A stretch of 64,000 nt of DNA from Palsa-513 sp050010595. Lineage in GTDB: Bacteria > Actinomycetota > Thermoleophilia > Solirubrobacterales > Solirubrobacteraceae. Below the pieces are notes generated by a model. The model was not told the origin of the DNA. It searched no databases and worked only from the letters and a program-made list of their open reading frames with translations. Of this stretch, positions 7,513 to 16,331 are shown in pieces; within the stretch, counting starts at the first letter, position 1, and the number at the start of each line of letters is the position of its first letter. The position numbers and the translations under genes were made by a program. The stretch covers positions 224,402 through 288,401 of the forward strand of contig JBEKKS010000002.1 in assembly GCA_050010595.1 (NCBI GenBank), in the 5' to 3' direction.

Positions 7513-9761
7513 CGCGCCACGCCGGGCGTGGGTGTGGCGAGGAGGGGAAGGTCGATCCAGAACCTGCTGCCCTGACCGATGCTGCTTTCCGCGCCGATCG
7601 TCCCGCCCATCAGTTCGGTCAGCTCACGCGCGATCGTGAGACCGAGGCCCGGGCCACCGTAGGCGCGAGTTGTCGAATCGTCGGCCTGGGTGAACGACTC
7701 AAACATCCGCTCGACGGTAGCCTGCTCGATCCCGATTCCTGTATCGAGCACTTCGATGTGGACGACATCGTGCTCCCCGTAGCCGGATGACGCGGTCGCT
7801 TGCACGATCACTGCACCGTCGATCGTGAACTTGACTGCGTTTGCGACGAGGCTGGAAATGACCTGGCGTAGGCGCCGGCTGTCCCCGTACATCCGCTGCG
7901 GCACCGGATCTTCGACATGCAGCTCGAACCCCACGTTCTTCCTTGACGCCTCGATCTCGGAGCTACGGCACGCGAGCTCGATCGTTGCGGGGAGGTCGAA
8001 ATCGGTCGTTTCGAGATGAAGCTGACAGGCCTCGATCCTCGAGACGTCGAGAATGTCGCCCACTAGGCGAAGCATGTCCTCGCCAGATCGCGCGACCTGC
8101 TCGGCGAGTGCTCGCTGCTCGTCGTCGAGCTCGGTTTCGAGCAGGAAGACCGTCAGGCGGACGATGGCATTCATCGGCGTGCGGATCTCGTGACTGATGT
8201 TTGCGAGAAACTTCGACTTCAGCACCGCGAAGCTCGAGGCCACGGCACGTCCACTCGGCGCGATGGCCCCCGCGCGCCCATCAAGCGCCAGATCCGCGTG
8301 TCGACGGTGCAGCGGGAAAGCCTCGCCGGCACCGGTTTCACGCTCCGTGTCGCGGAGCTCGAGTTCGCGATCCGCGCCAGCTCGCCAGTCACGAGAGGCC
8401 CTCCCGATGTCGCTCATCGCGCTGCGACTGCGCTGCGTGGACATGAGCGCCTCGACCGCGGCGGCTTCGAGCGGCCGTGAAAGCAGGAAGCCTTGGCCAC
8501 CGTCGAACCCTTGACGCTCGAGGCGGCGCAGCTGGGTGTTGTCCTCGATGCCTTCAGCGAGCGTGCGCAGGCCGAGCGCCTTGCCGAGCTCAACGAACGC
8601 ATGGATCAGCGCGTCTGGGGACCCGTCGGAGTCCTCGCCCGCCGTGATGAATGAGCGATCTAGCTTTAGCTCATCGACGGGGAATTGATGCAGGTAGGCG
8701 AGCGAGCTGTAGCCGGTGCCGAAGTCATCAACTGAGATCGATACGCCGAGCTCCTTGAGCGCTCGTAGCTGGCGCATGGTGGCGTCGCGGTCGCGCATCA
8801 GCGTCGTCTCGGTGATCTCGAGTGCGAGTTGTGATGCCTCTAGCCGGCTGCGTGACAGGGCTTCATGCACCTCACCCGTGAATGCGGTCCGCTCGAGTTG
8901 ACGCGGCGAGACGTTCACAGCGACGCCAAGGTTGCAGCCCTGCCCGCGCCAAGCGGCGGCTTGAGCGCACGCCTGCTCGAAGACCCAACGCCCAACCGGC
9001 ACGATCATGCCGGTTTCCTCTGCAACCGGTATGAAGCTCGCCGGTTCGAGAACCCCTCGGCGGGGATGCCGCCAGCGTACGAGCGCCTCGACACTGGTCG
9101 CCTGGCCCGTTCCAAGATCGAAGATCGGCTGGTAGAGCAGGAACAGCTGGTCTGCGAGAAGCGCTTCGCTCAGTTCCGTCTCGAGATCGAGCCGCTCGTG
9201 CATGTCCGCCTGCATTTGCGACTTGAACACGACGAACTGGTTGCGTCCGGCGCTCTGAGCTTCATAGAGCGCGATGTCGGCGTCGTGAAACACCTGATCG
9301 ACCGCGCTCGGCGATCCATAGGCGATACCGAGGCTCGCGGTGATCGAGATCAGTGCATCGTTGGCCGAGGTCAGGGCGATCGGCTGGCACAGTGCTTCGA
9401 GCAGGCGGCTGGCGATCAGCTCTGGCGCAACGTCGAGCTGCGAGTGATCGATCAGCACCGCGAACTCGTCGCCGCCGAGCCGGGCCACCATGTCGCAGCC
9501 GCGAACGCCGCGCGAAAGTCGCTCACCGACGACCTTGAGCACTTCGTCCCCGGCGAGCTCGCCGAACGTGTGGTTGATCTTCCTGAAGCCGTCGACGTCC
9601 AGCGACAGCACCACCGCCGACCCGCCACGTTCGGTTGGACCGGCAACCAGCGCCTTGGCACGGTCGTAGGCGAGCAAGCGGCTAGGAAGTCCGGTCAACA
9701 CGTCATATCCCAGCGAGTGGCGCGCGCGGTGCGTCCGCGCTGGACGCGCGGCGAAGTTCAT
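7509..9761 (-). CDS. GGDEF-EAL protein fused to a C-terminal histidine kinase
   Basis: The 750-residue protein starts almost directly with a GGDEF domain (DVLTGLPSR at about 22, catalytic ARLGGDEFAVLI at about 100). An EAL domain follows at about 195-440 (SVEALVRW and DDFGTGYSSL intact). After a 60-residue polar linker comes a HisKA domain with the phospho-His in ANISHEIRTP and an HATPase domain with DTGIGI and GLGLTIA. It could make cyclic-di-GMP, degrade it, and phosphorylate a partner. Having the kinase behind the EAL domain is unusual. The ATG at 9761 overlaps the stop of the PAS gene (ATGA), so the PAS protein is probably its sensor partner. There is no membrane segment, so it should be cytosolic. 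Confidence 0.85.
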   Translation of the reverse strand: MNFAARPARTHRARHSLGYDVLTGLPSRLLAYDRAKALVAGPTERGGSAVVLSLDVDGFRKINHTFGELAGDEVLKVVGERLSRGVRGCDMVARLGGDEFAVLIDHSQLDVAPELIASRLLEALCQPIALTSANDALISITASLGIAYGSPSAVDQVFHDADIALYEAQSAGRNQFVVFKSQMQADMHERLDLETELSEALLADQLFLLYQPIFDLGTGQATSVEALVRWRHPRRGVLEPASFIPVAEETGMIVPVGRWVFEQACAQAAAWRGQGCNLGVAVNVSPRQLERTAFTGEVHEALSRSRLEASQLALEITETTLMRDRDATMRQLRALKELGVSISVDDFGTGYSSLAYLHQFPVDELKLDRSFITAGEDSDGSPDALIHAFVELGKALGLRTLAEGIEDNTQLRRLERQGFDGGQGFLLSRPLEAAAVEALMSTQRSRSAMSDIGRASRDWRAGADRELELRDTERETGAGEAFPLHRRHADLALDGRAGAIAPSGRAVASSFAVLKSKFLANISHEIRTPMNAIVRLTVFLLETELDDEQRALAEQVARSGEDMLRLVGDILDVSRIEACQLHLETTDFDLPATIELACRSSEIEASRKNVGFELHVEDPVPQRMYGDSRRLRQVISSLVANAVKFTIDGAVIVQATASSGYGEHDVVHIEVLDTGIGIEQATVERMFESFTQADDSTTRAYGGPGLGLTIARELTELMGGTIGAESSIGQGSRFWIDLPLLATPTPGVAR

Positions 9762-10249
9762 GCCACTAGTTGGGCGGGTGCAACCGGAGCGAGATCCAGC
9801 GCGACCGCGAGCCGGTCCGTGCTGCTCGTGCGCTGTGCCTTGGCTGCTTCCACGGCTAGCAACCGGACCGGCAGCGCGAACGCACGCAGAAGCAGACGCT
9901 CCGGCTCGACCCCGGACGTCAGGCACGCGTGGACGCTGAGCCAGCGCACTGAGCCTCTTGCGCTCAGTACCCGAAAAACGCCGTCGAAACGTTGACATTG
10001 GCGTGCTGCCACCCGCGCGAATTGCTCACGCGCGTCGTCTCGGCAATCGGGGTGAAGCAAATCTGCAATTGGACGGTCAATCAGAGCATCCACTGCGAAG
10101 TGAAGGAGATCGCCGAACGCACGGTCTGCGTTCACGATCCGTCCGCGCTCCTTGCCGGCCGTGCCAATCACTAGCGTCATTGCTGGGCGAGTCTCGTAAA
10201 AACTGTCCATGTCCATGGACGCATGTTCGCGCACGACAACAAATGGCAC
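9758..10249 (-). CDS. PAS-domain protein coupled to GGDEF-EAL-kinase
   Basis: The 163-residue product carries one PAS fold at about 25-125. It has NADRAFGDLLHFAVDALIDR in the helical part, then LLHPDCRDDAREQF and the beta-scaffold segment FRVLSARGSVRWLSVH. No output domain is attached. Its TGA overlaps the ATG of the GGDEF-EAL-kinase gene by four bases, and most GGDEF-EAL proteins carry such a PAS in cis. The pair may therefore be one sensor split into two coupled genes, or a recent frameshift split. No start has a clear ribosome site; ATGs at 10216 and 10180 are alternatives. Confidence 0.65.
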   Translation of the reverse strand: MPFVVVREHASMDMDSFYETRPAMTLVIGTAGKERGRIVNADRAFGDLLHFAVDALIDRPIADLLHPDCRDDAREQFARVAARQCQRFDGVFRVLSARGSVRWLSVHACLTSGVEPERLLLRAFALPVRLLAVEAAKAQRTSSTDRLAVALDLAPVAPAQLVA

Positions 10250-10306
10250 ATCACGGAATTTAGGGAGATCGAAGCGGTCGGCCTCCGGGCTGTCCGGCGT
10301 CGCGAA

Positions 10307-11464
10307 CTAGGCGGTCGTTGACGCAGCGCTCAGATCGAGCAGCCCCTGAGCGCAGGCGACCGCAACGAGCTGTGCTTGCGAGCGGGCTCCGACCTTCCGC
10401 ATCGCGCTGCGGACGTGCGACTCGACGGTCGTCGACGCAATGCCAAGCTCGGCCGCGATCTCATGCGCGCGCCGCCCCAACGCGACCCACCCGAGGACCT
10501 CGAGCTCGCGAGCAGAGAGCGTTTCGCCGCTGTCATCGGGCAACGTCCTGATCCCACGTGGGCTCGCGTCAGCGCTGAGCGCCACGTGCAAAGCGATGCT
10601 CCGTCCGGCGACCCGTGCCCAGTGTGCGGCGTATTGCACCGTCACGGGTGCTCCGTCTGCGCGCATCAGCGTCCTGTTGCCGCTGAAAACGCCGCGACGC
10701 TGAAACGTGCGCCAGTGCGCGTCGAGCAACTGCCACTCGTTCGGTGCGCAGAACGCGTCGAGTCTGTGCCCAAGCATCTCCTCGCGCGCATAGCCGAGCA
10801 CGCTCGCCTGCGCATGGTTGACGGCGGCGATGCGTCGTTCCTGATCGAGCAGCAGCATCGGGTGCTGCGAGATGCCGAAGACACGCCAGAAAAGCTCCCG
10901 AAAGCCGTCCGCGGCCTTAGTCCCGCCCGCGAGAGCAGCGTCCGCCTCCTCGAAGTTCCCGAGCCCGGTTGGTTCGGTCGCGCTCTCGCCGTCGAGCTCC
11001 GCCGATGCGAGCTGACGGAGCAGCGCCTCGCGGTCGCGTTGGGCGCGCGCACGATCGCGCGCCGCGTGCTCGCGGTCCGCAGCCGCCCGGGTACGCTCGG
11101 TCGCCGCGATCGCGCGCATCTCCGTTACTGCCGCGCGATCCATGGCTGAGGCTCTGCGGTACTGGGCTGCTCGCAAGAGCACTTCAGTACCGGTTGCCGC
11201 CCGGCTCTCGCCAATCGCGGTGTTGTGGCGAGCATTCCATTTGCGCTCGCGGAGCTCTGCGGCAAGGTCGCGCGCCGCAGCCGCCGCGTCGCGTGCCTGT
11301 GCGGCGGCATCGCGGGCGTTCGCCGCTGCTACCCGCCGGCGCAGGTTTCGCTCGCGCGTCTCGCCGAGGCGCTCGCAACCGGCAGCGCCGCGTTCCGGAG
11401 CGGGCGTACAGGCAACCTTGTTCGAGCGGCTCGCTGCTATTCGCCCCTCTGGCCTGTCGTCCAT
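10307..11464 (-). CDS. PAS-LuxR regulator with long Arg/Asp coiled coil
   Basis: The 385-residue protein has three parts. Residues about 40-165 form an Ala-rich coiled coil with repeats such as ARDAAAQARDAAAAARDLAA. Residues about 185-300 form a PAS domain (HPMLLLDQERRIAAVNHAQA). Residues about 320-380 are a LuxR-type helix-turn-helix (LSARELEVLGWVALGRRAHE and STTVESHVRSAMRKVGARSQ). It is probably a transcription factor that senses a small ligand through PAS and oligomerises through the coiled coil. AGGGGAG precedes the start. The same coiled-coil pattern occurs in the divergent GGDEF gene at 11729, so the two may interact or share an origin. Confidence 0.8.
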   Translation of the reverse strand: MDDRPEGRIAASRSNKVACTPAPERGAAGCERLGETRERNLRRRVAAANARDAAAQARDAAAAARDLAAELRERKWNARHNTAIGESRAATGTEVLLRAAQYRRASAMDRAAVTEMRAIAATERTRAAADREHAARDRARAQRDREALLRQLASAELDGESATEPTGLGNFEEADAALAGGTKAADGFRELFWRVFGISQHPMLLLDQERRIAAVNHAQASVLGYAREEMLGHRLDAFCAPNEWQLLDAHWRTFQRRGVFSGNRTLMRADGAPVTVQYAAHWARVAGRSIALHVALSADASPRGIRTLPDDSGETLSARELEVLGWVALGRRAHEIAAELGIASTTVESHVRSAMRKVGARSQAQLVAVACAQGLLDLSAASTTA

Positions 11465-11728
11465 TGGCTCCCCTTGTGGCCGGAACCGCGTTGATAAAGG
11501 CTACGCCCAAGCCGATTAGACGGTTTCAGCGTAGCAAGATGGCAGACTTTGCGCTCTTTTTGTCAGGCGTGACTATCCGAACACACCTGCAGTTGGGTAA
11601 ATTTGAGCATTCGTGGGCAATTAGTCAGCAGCCCACCATTTGGCAAAAAATCGCGCTAAGGTGTGTTGCGGTGGGTGCGCGAGTGGCTCTCGTTGGGGGC
11701 CCGCATGCCACGCCACCTGGAGGCCTCT

Positions 11729-12826
11729 ATGGCCCGCAGCTCGCAGGGCGATTCGCCTAATGGCCGCAATAACGGGAAGGCCGTCGCTGGTGACGGGCGC
11801 CCGGGGGACGCCGTCGTGCTGGCCGCCGCGCTGACGGCTGACCAAACCCTTGCCGACACCGATCAGACGGTCGCCGACGCCGACCAGACCGGATCCGACG
11901 CCGACCAGACGGCGGCGGACGACGACCAGGCAGCCGCAAACGAGGATCAGGCCGCCAGCGACCGGTTTCTCCTGGCCGGCGGCGACGTGTCAGCTCACGA
12001 CGAGACGCGGGCTGCTCGCGACAGCAGCGCCGCTCGGCGCCACCGCAACGCGCAGGAGCGCGTTGATGCGGCGGCCATTCGGGACGCGACTGCCGCGGCA
12101 CGCGATCTGGCGGCGGCTGCGCGCGATGCTGCTGCTGCACGATGGGACAGCGAGTCCTCCGCGCGCGAAAAGCCAGGCTCGCCGTCCGATAAGGCTTTGA
12201 AGGCGGTCTTGCTGAGGGCCGTCGAGTCGCGACGCTCGGCCGCGGAGGACCGCGCTACTGCCGCTGCGGGCCGGGTCCGCGCCGCTAAGGACCGCGAGCA
12301 GGCCGCGCGCGATCGTGCCCAGGCGGCGCAAGACCGGGCGCAGGCAGCCCGGGATCGCGCGGAGCTTGCCCACCAGCTCGCGATCGCCGAGACCGACGAG
12401 CTGACCGGTGCCCGCGCGCGTGCCGCCGGTCTCGCGGAGCTCGAGCATGAAGTCGATCGCGCCCACCGGACGGACAAGGAGCTGGTCGTCGGCTACGTTG
12501 ACGTCGTCGGACTGAAGGCGGTCAACGACACATCCGGCCATGCCGCAGGTGACGAGCTGCTGCGATGCGCAGTGCAGACGATCCGCGACCACCTGCGCAG
12601 CTACGACCTGATCGTGCGCCTGGGCGGAGACGAGTTCCTTTGTGTCGTGTCGGACATGTCGCCGCCGACGGTGGCGCAGCGGTTCGACGCGATTCAGGTT
12701 GCGCTCGCCGAAGACCCGAACGCACCGCGAATCAGGATTGGCATCGGCGCACTCCAACCGGCCGACACGGCGGCGGATTTGATCAGGCGCGCAGACGCCG
12801 CGCTGCCGCCAGGCAGTCGCCGCTAG
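11729..12826 (+). CDS. Diguanylate cyclase with DQT repeats and coiled coil
   Basis: The 365-residue protein begins with about six imperfect seven-residue repeats around the core DADQT (about 35-80). A long ARD/ARDAAA coiled coil follows at about 95-225. It ends in a GGDEF domain (DELTGARAR, YVDVVGLKAVND, RLGGDEFLCVVSD). GGDEF domains join two GTP into cyclic-di-GMP. There is no transmembrane segment, so the repeats and coil probably set dimerisation in the cytosol. ATG 11729 lies five bases after GGAGG, which decides the start over ATGs at 11663 and 11705. It is divergent from the PAS-LuxR gene across a 264-bp spacer. Confidence 0.83.
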   Translation: MARSSQGDSPNGRNNGKAVAGDGRPGDAVVLAAALTADQTLADTDQTVADADQTGSDADQTAADDDQAAANEDQAASDRFLLAGGDVSAHDETRAARDSSAARRHRNAQERVDAAAIRDATAAARDLAAAARDAAAARWDSESSAREKPGSPSDKALKAVLLRAVESRRSAAEDRATAAAGRVRAAKDREQAARDRAQAAQDRAQAARDRAELAHQLAIAETDELTGARARAAGLAELEHEVDRAHRTDKELVVGYVDVVGLKAVNDTSGHAAGDELLRCAVQTIRDHLRSYDLIVRLGGDEFLCVVSDMSPPTVAQRFDAIQVALAEDPNAPRIRIGIGALQPADTAADLIRRADAALPPGSRR

Positions 12827-12997
12827 CGCAGTGCCCCTGAGCGGCGCGTCTTTCTGGCTCGTCGCCTGTAGCTGAAAACCTCCCGACTCATATTGCGGGA
12901 GTTGGCGGTCGATAGTGGCAAGGGGGGGTTACGGGACACGACAGCGTGAGTCCCGAGCGCCCCTTCTCGATCCCTCGCAAATCAGGAGCGTTTCGCC

Positions 12998-14131
12998 ATG
13001 CGTCTCAACCCCCGCAGGCCTCGCCGCAATGGCCGCCGTACCCGCACGGTCCGGCTATCGGTTCTCATCTGTCTCGCGGGCTTCGCATTGCTGGCCGGCG
13101 GAGCATTCGCCGCGCAGCCACCCGTAGGCCTCGGAACGGCCGGCTCGTTCGCGGTCCTCGCGGGACAAGCGGTCACGAACACCGGGTCCTCGACGATCAA
13201 TGGCGATCTTGGCGTCAGTCCAGGAGCGGCCGTGACTGGCTTTCCGCCGGGAATCGTCAACGGCACGGTTCACGAGGCAGACGCGGTTGCGGGACAGGCG
13301 CAACTCGATCTGACGACCGCCTACAACGACGCCGCCGGACGCACCCCGTTCGTGTCGGTGCCGGCAGATCTAACAGGTCTAACACTTACTGCGGGCGTGT
13401 ACCAAAACTCCTCAGCGCTTGCGCTTACCGGGGCCATGACGCTTGACGCGCAGGGCAACCCGAATGCGGTCTTCATCTTCCAGGCCGGCTCGACACTGAT
13501 CACCGGCTCGGGCAGCACCGTGAACCTCATCAACGGCGCTCAGCCATGCAACGTGTTCTGGCAGGTCGGCAGTTCCGCGACGCTTGGCACGACCTCGAAT
13601 TTCGTCGGCAACATCCTCGCGCTGTCGTCGATCTCGATGAACAACGGCGTGACCCTGAACGGCAGCGCACTCGCCCGCAACGGGTCCGTAACGCTGATCG
13701 ATGACACGATTACCGCGGCGCATTGCGCCACGACGCCGGGTACGACGCCTACGACAACGCCGACGACCGCTGGGGGCGGTGGCAGCGGTTCGGGCGCGCC
13801 CACTACAGCGGGCGTCGCCAAGTTCCTCGCCGGGCCTCCCCTGATCAGCAAGGGCGGCGTAGGTCCCTGTGTGAGCAAGGAATTCAAGATGACGGTATCC
13901 GGGCACCTGATCAGCCGCGTGATCTTCTCCTTCGGAGGTAACGTCATCGCGACGCGCTCCGCGGCTCCGTTCACGGCCTCGGTCCATCCGGGGACGGGCA
14001 AGCACGAGCTGACTGCGTACGTGACGTTCTCCGATGCGACGCCGGCGAAGACGCTGAAGGCAGCGGTCAAGTCGTGCGCGACCGCCAAACGCTCGGTCAA
14101 ACCAGCCGTAACGCCCGGATTCACCGGGTGA
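12998..14131 (+). CDS. Secreted ice-binding-like (DUF3494) protein
   Basis: The 377-residue protein has a basic N-terminus and a signal helix (about 20-42). A DUF3494 ice-binding-type beta-solenoid follows at about 45-250: GTAGSFAVLAGQAVTNTG, INGDLGVSPG, VFIFQAGSTL and NILALSSISMNNG are characteristic. A Thr/Pro/Gly-rich linker (about 250-275) leads to an Ig-like domain with two Cys. DUF3494 proteins include ice adhesins and antifreeze proteins, but many soil homologues have no shown ice activity and may be surface adhesins. AGGAGCG precedes ATG 12998. Its stop touches the next gene region (TGATG), suggesting an exported cell-envelope pair with the L,D-transpeptidase. Confidence 0.78.
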   Translation: MRLNPRRPRRNGRRTRTVRLSVLICLAGFALLAGGAFAAQPPVGLGTAGSFAVLAGQAVTNTGSSTINGDLGVSPGAAVTGFPPGIVNGTVHEADAVAGQAQLDLTTAYNDAAGRTPFVSVPADLTGLTLTAGVYQNSSALALTGAMTLDAQGNPNAVFIFQAGSTLITGSGSTVNLINGAQPCNVFWQVGSSATLGTTSNFVGNILALSSISMNNGVTLNGSALARNGSVTLIDDTITAAHCATTPGTTPTTTPTTAGGGGSGSGAPTTAGVAKFLAGPPLISKGGVGPCVSKEFKMTVSGHLISRVIFSFGGNVIATRSAAPFTASVHPGTGKHELTAYVTFSDATPAKTLKAAVKSCATAKRSVKPAVTPGFTG

Positions 14132-14202
14132 TGCGCCGGCGTGTGTGCGGAGCCGGCTCACTGCTCCGCACATACGTGGTGGTCAGCGCACGGCTGCGTC
14201 TG

Positions 14203-14928
14203 ATGCACAAGACGGCGAGCGCATTGCTCGCCGTCTCAGCGGCTCTGGCCACCGTCCCCGCCGCGCTAGGTGCAACGCCGCCCCAAGTCGCACCGGCGCA
14301 GGAGCTGGTGGCCCTGATTGGCGCGCACAGCTTTTCAGCCAGTCCTGGGGGGGTCGTGGAGGGAGCGGTCGCCGGCTCACGCCCGCTGACGCGGGAGCAG
14401 ACGGTTCTGCCGGTGCTCTCGGCCGAGATCGACAACAGTGTCACCGCCCGGGGGCAGCTGTGGCTACAGGTACGCTTGCCGGGTCGCGTGCTCGGCGCCA
14501 AGACGCCGCCGGTCACGGGCTGGATCAAGGGATCGCAGACCGTGATCTCGAGCACCGGCTGGCACCTCGTCGTCGAGCTCGCCGCTCGGCGTCTGCTGGT
14601 CTACGAACGCGGCGTTCAGGTACGAAGCTACGCGGCGATCGTCGGCAAGCCATCGACGCCGACGCCGACAGGTGAGTACTTCGTCGAGGAGAACGTGAAG
14701 ATGCCGTCAGGTGCGCCGGGCGCTCCGTATGCGCTCGCGACGAGCGACCGCTCGGATGTGCTGCACGCGTTTGAGGGCGGCCCCGGCCAGATTGCAATTC
14801 ATGGACTCGAGAACCTCGGCGGCAAGCTTGGCACCGCTGCGTCGCACGGATGCATCAGGCTCGCCACGGGTGCCATCACTTGGCTTGCGCAGCGCATCGG
14901 GCCAGGCGTCCCGATCACGATCGTCTGA
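14203..14928 (+). CDS. L,D-transpeptidase (YkuD family)
   Basis: The 241-residue product starts with a signal peptide (HKTASALLAVSAALATVPAA). It ends with a YkuD catalytic domain: LVVELAARRLLVYERG opens it, IAIHGLENLG has the conserved His, and AASHGCIRL has the catalytic Cys motif SHGCxR. These enzymes form 3-3 crosslinks in peptidoglycan or attach proteins to it, outside the membrane. I place the start at ATG 14203 because it gives a clean signal peptide. An ATG at 14131, overlapping the upstream stop, would add 24 basic residues. Coupling to the ice-binding-like gene suggests it could anchor or accommodate that surface protein (inference). Confidence 0.82.
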   Translation: MHKTASALLAVSAALATVPAALGATPPQVAPAQELVALIGAHSFSASPGGVVEGAVAGSRPLTREQTVLPVLSAEIDNSVTARGQLWLQVRLPGRVLGAKTPPVTGWIKGSQTVISSTGWHLVVELAARRLLVYERGVQVRSYAAIVGKPSTPTPTGEYFVEENVKMPSGAPGAPYALATSDRSDVLHAFEGGPGQIAIHGLENLGGKLGTAASHGCIRLATGAITWLAQRIGPGVPITIV

Positions 14929-14955
14929 AGGCCGCGCGCCTCCAGCCAGCCGAGC

Positions 14956-15978
14956 TCAAACGATCGGTACGCCGGCCGAGCGTTGTAGCCAACCGCGCTC
15001 GGTGGCGATCAACACAGCCTGAGCGCGGTCGACGACTTCAAGCGTGCCGTAGATGTGATGGAGATGTGTGCGCACGGTGCTTGTCGAAAGCGAGAGGTTC
15101 GACGCTATCTGCTTGTATGAGTCGCCAGTGGCGAGCTGACGTAGAACGTCGCACTCGCGTGCCGAGAGCGGACACGGCTCGACCACGCGCTGCTTGTGCG
15201 CGGGCGAGATCTGTGGCAGCGCGAAAAGCACACTGCGAAGCTCAGCCGAGCCTACGCCTGCAGCGGCGGCCACGCGCAGCATCTCGGCCGGCGATAAGGC
15301 ATCGCCGTGGGCATAGTGAGCCAGGATGTCGGCGAGTCGTAGAAGTTGGGATTCGCGGCTGCCCTCGTCGGAGTGGTGGCGGTCGATCGCTGTCGCGATC
15401 GACTTCGGCAGCCCCCAGCGTCGGGCGAGGACGCCCCCGACGAGCGCGTGATCGACTCCGAGCTCGCGACGCTCACGCGCGATCCGCTCCTCCGGTGCTT
15501 GCGATTCGGGGTGGATCGAATCGGCGTAGCCAGGATAGGCCGCAAGCAGCACGATCTTGCCGACATCATGAAGCAGCGCCGCAACGATGAGGCGATCCCG
15601 GTACGCGTAATGGATCTTGTCCGCCAGGAGCTCGGCGGCCGAGCGTGTCGCGAGTGCGTGCACACGGAAGCGCTCGGGAGTCGAGCCCCACTCGACGGTG
15701 CTGTCGAAGAAGTCGAAGGTGGAAACGCCCTCGGCGAGGCGCTGTACCGCCTCCGGGCCGAGTCGTAGCACCGCGTCGGCGATCGTCTCCACCTTTGAGA
15801 CCCGGGTCGGCAGTTGGTTGGCTAGCCGCATCACGGCGACCACGAGTGCGACGTCGGACTCCACTGCCGCAACGACCTCGTCGATCCCTCCTCCGTAACC
15901 GCCGGCCGGACCGAGCAGCCTGTTGCGGGACTCGAGCAGCGCCGGAAACCCTTCGAGCGAGTCGAAGGCCCGGATCAT
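14956..15978 (-). CDS. HDOD-domain protein with LuxR-type DNA-binding domain
   Basis: The 340-residue protein has an HDOD domain at about 1-240 (DSLEGFPALLESRNRLL, VVAVMRLANQLP, AALLHDVGKIVLLAAYPG). A LuxR helix-turn-helix follows at about 265-330 (LSARECDVLRQLATGDSYKQ, STSTVRTHLHHIYG). HDOD domains resemble HD phosphohydrolases but usually act as signalling scaffolds. Here the LHDVGK stretch keeps an HD pair, so weak catalytic activity cannot be excluded. Fusion to LuxR suggests direct transcription control. ATG 15978 begins right before the HDOD core; ATG 16095 is an alternative that adds low-complexity residues. It is divergent from the pilB-like gene. Confidence 0.75.
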   Translation of the reverse strand: MIRAFDSLEGFPALLESRNRLLGPAGGYGGGIDEVVAAVESDVALVVAVMRLANQLPTRVSKVETIADAVLRLGPEAVQRLAEGVSTFDFFDSTVEWGSTPERFRVHALATRSAAELLADKIHYAYRDRLIVAALLHDVGKIVLLAAYPGYADSIHPESQAPEERIARERRELGVDHALVGGVLARRWGLPKSIATAIDRHHSDEGSRESQLLRLADILAHYAHGDALSPAEMLRVAAAAGVGSAELRSVLFALPQISPAHKQRVVEPCPLSARECDVLRQLATGDSYKQIASNLSLSTSTVRTHLHHIYGTLEVVDRAQAVLIATERGWLQRSAGVPIV

Positions 15979-16331
15979 TCGCCGTCCATGACCTTCGCCA
16001 GCTGCGCGCGGGGCTTGGCCCGACGCTACCGCCAGGGCTGCTGCTGTTCCCGAGGGTCTATCTGAAGCGGCTTGCGTCGCGAGACTCGATGACATCCGTA
16101 CCGGCCGCGCTCTCTGTCGCTGGTGTGGCCCGCGACATTCGCGCCGGGTGCCCGAGGAACGGAAGCGATACCCGTTCAAATTCCTATCGGCAGAACAGCT
16201 CGCGCGCAAGAATTATCGGCAAATCCAAAATCGGTCACAACCAACCGGCTATCGCGTAAGAGTCCAAAGGCCGATGTAGTTGGTATGCAGGCCAGTGCTC
16301 ACAGCGCGTCGGCTTTGGCGCGTGAGCGCGC

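Noticed and set aside
12840..12997. Cyclic-di-GMP (GEMM) riboswitch before the ice-binding-like gene
   Set aside because: Only two weak hairpins are present; the conserved GEMM blocks and tetraloop receptor are absent.
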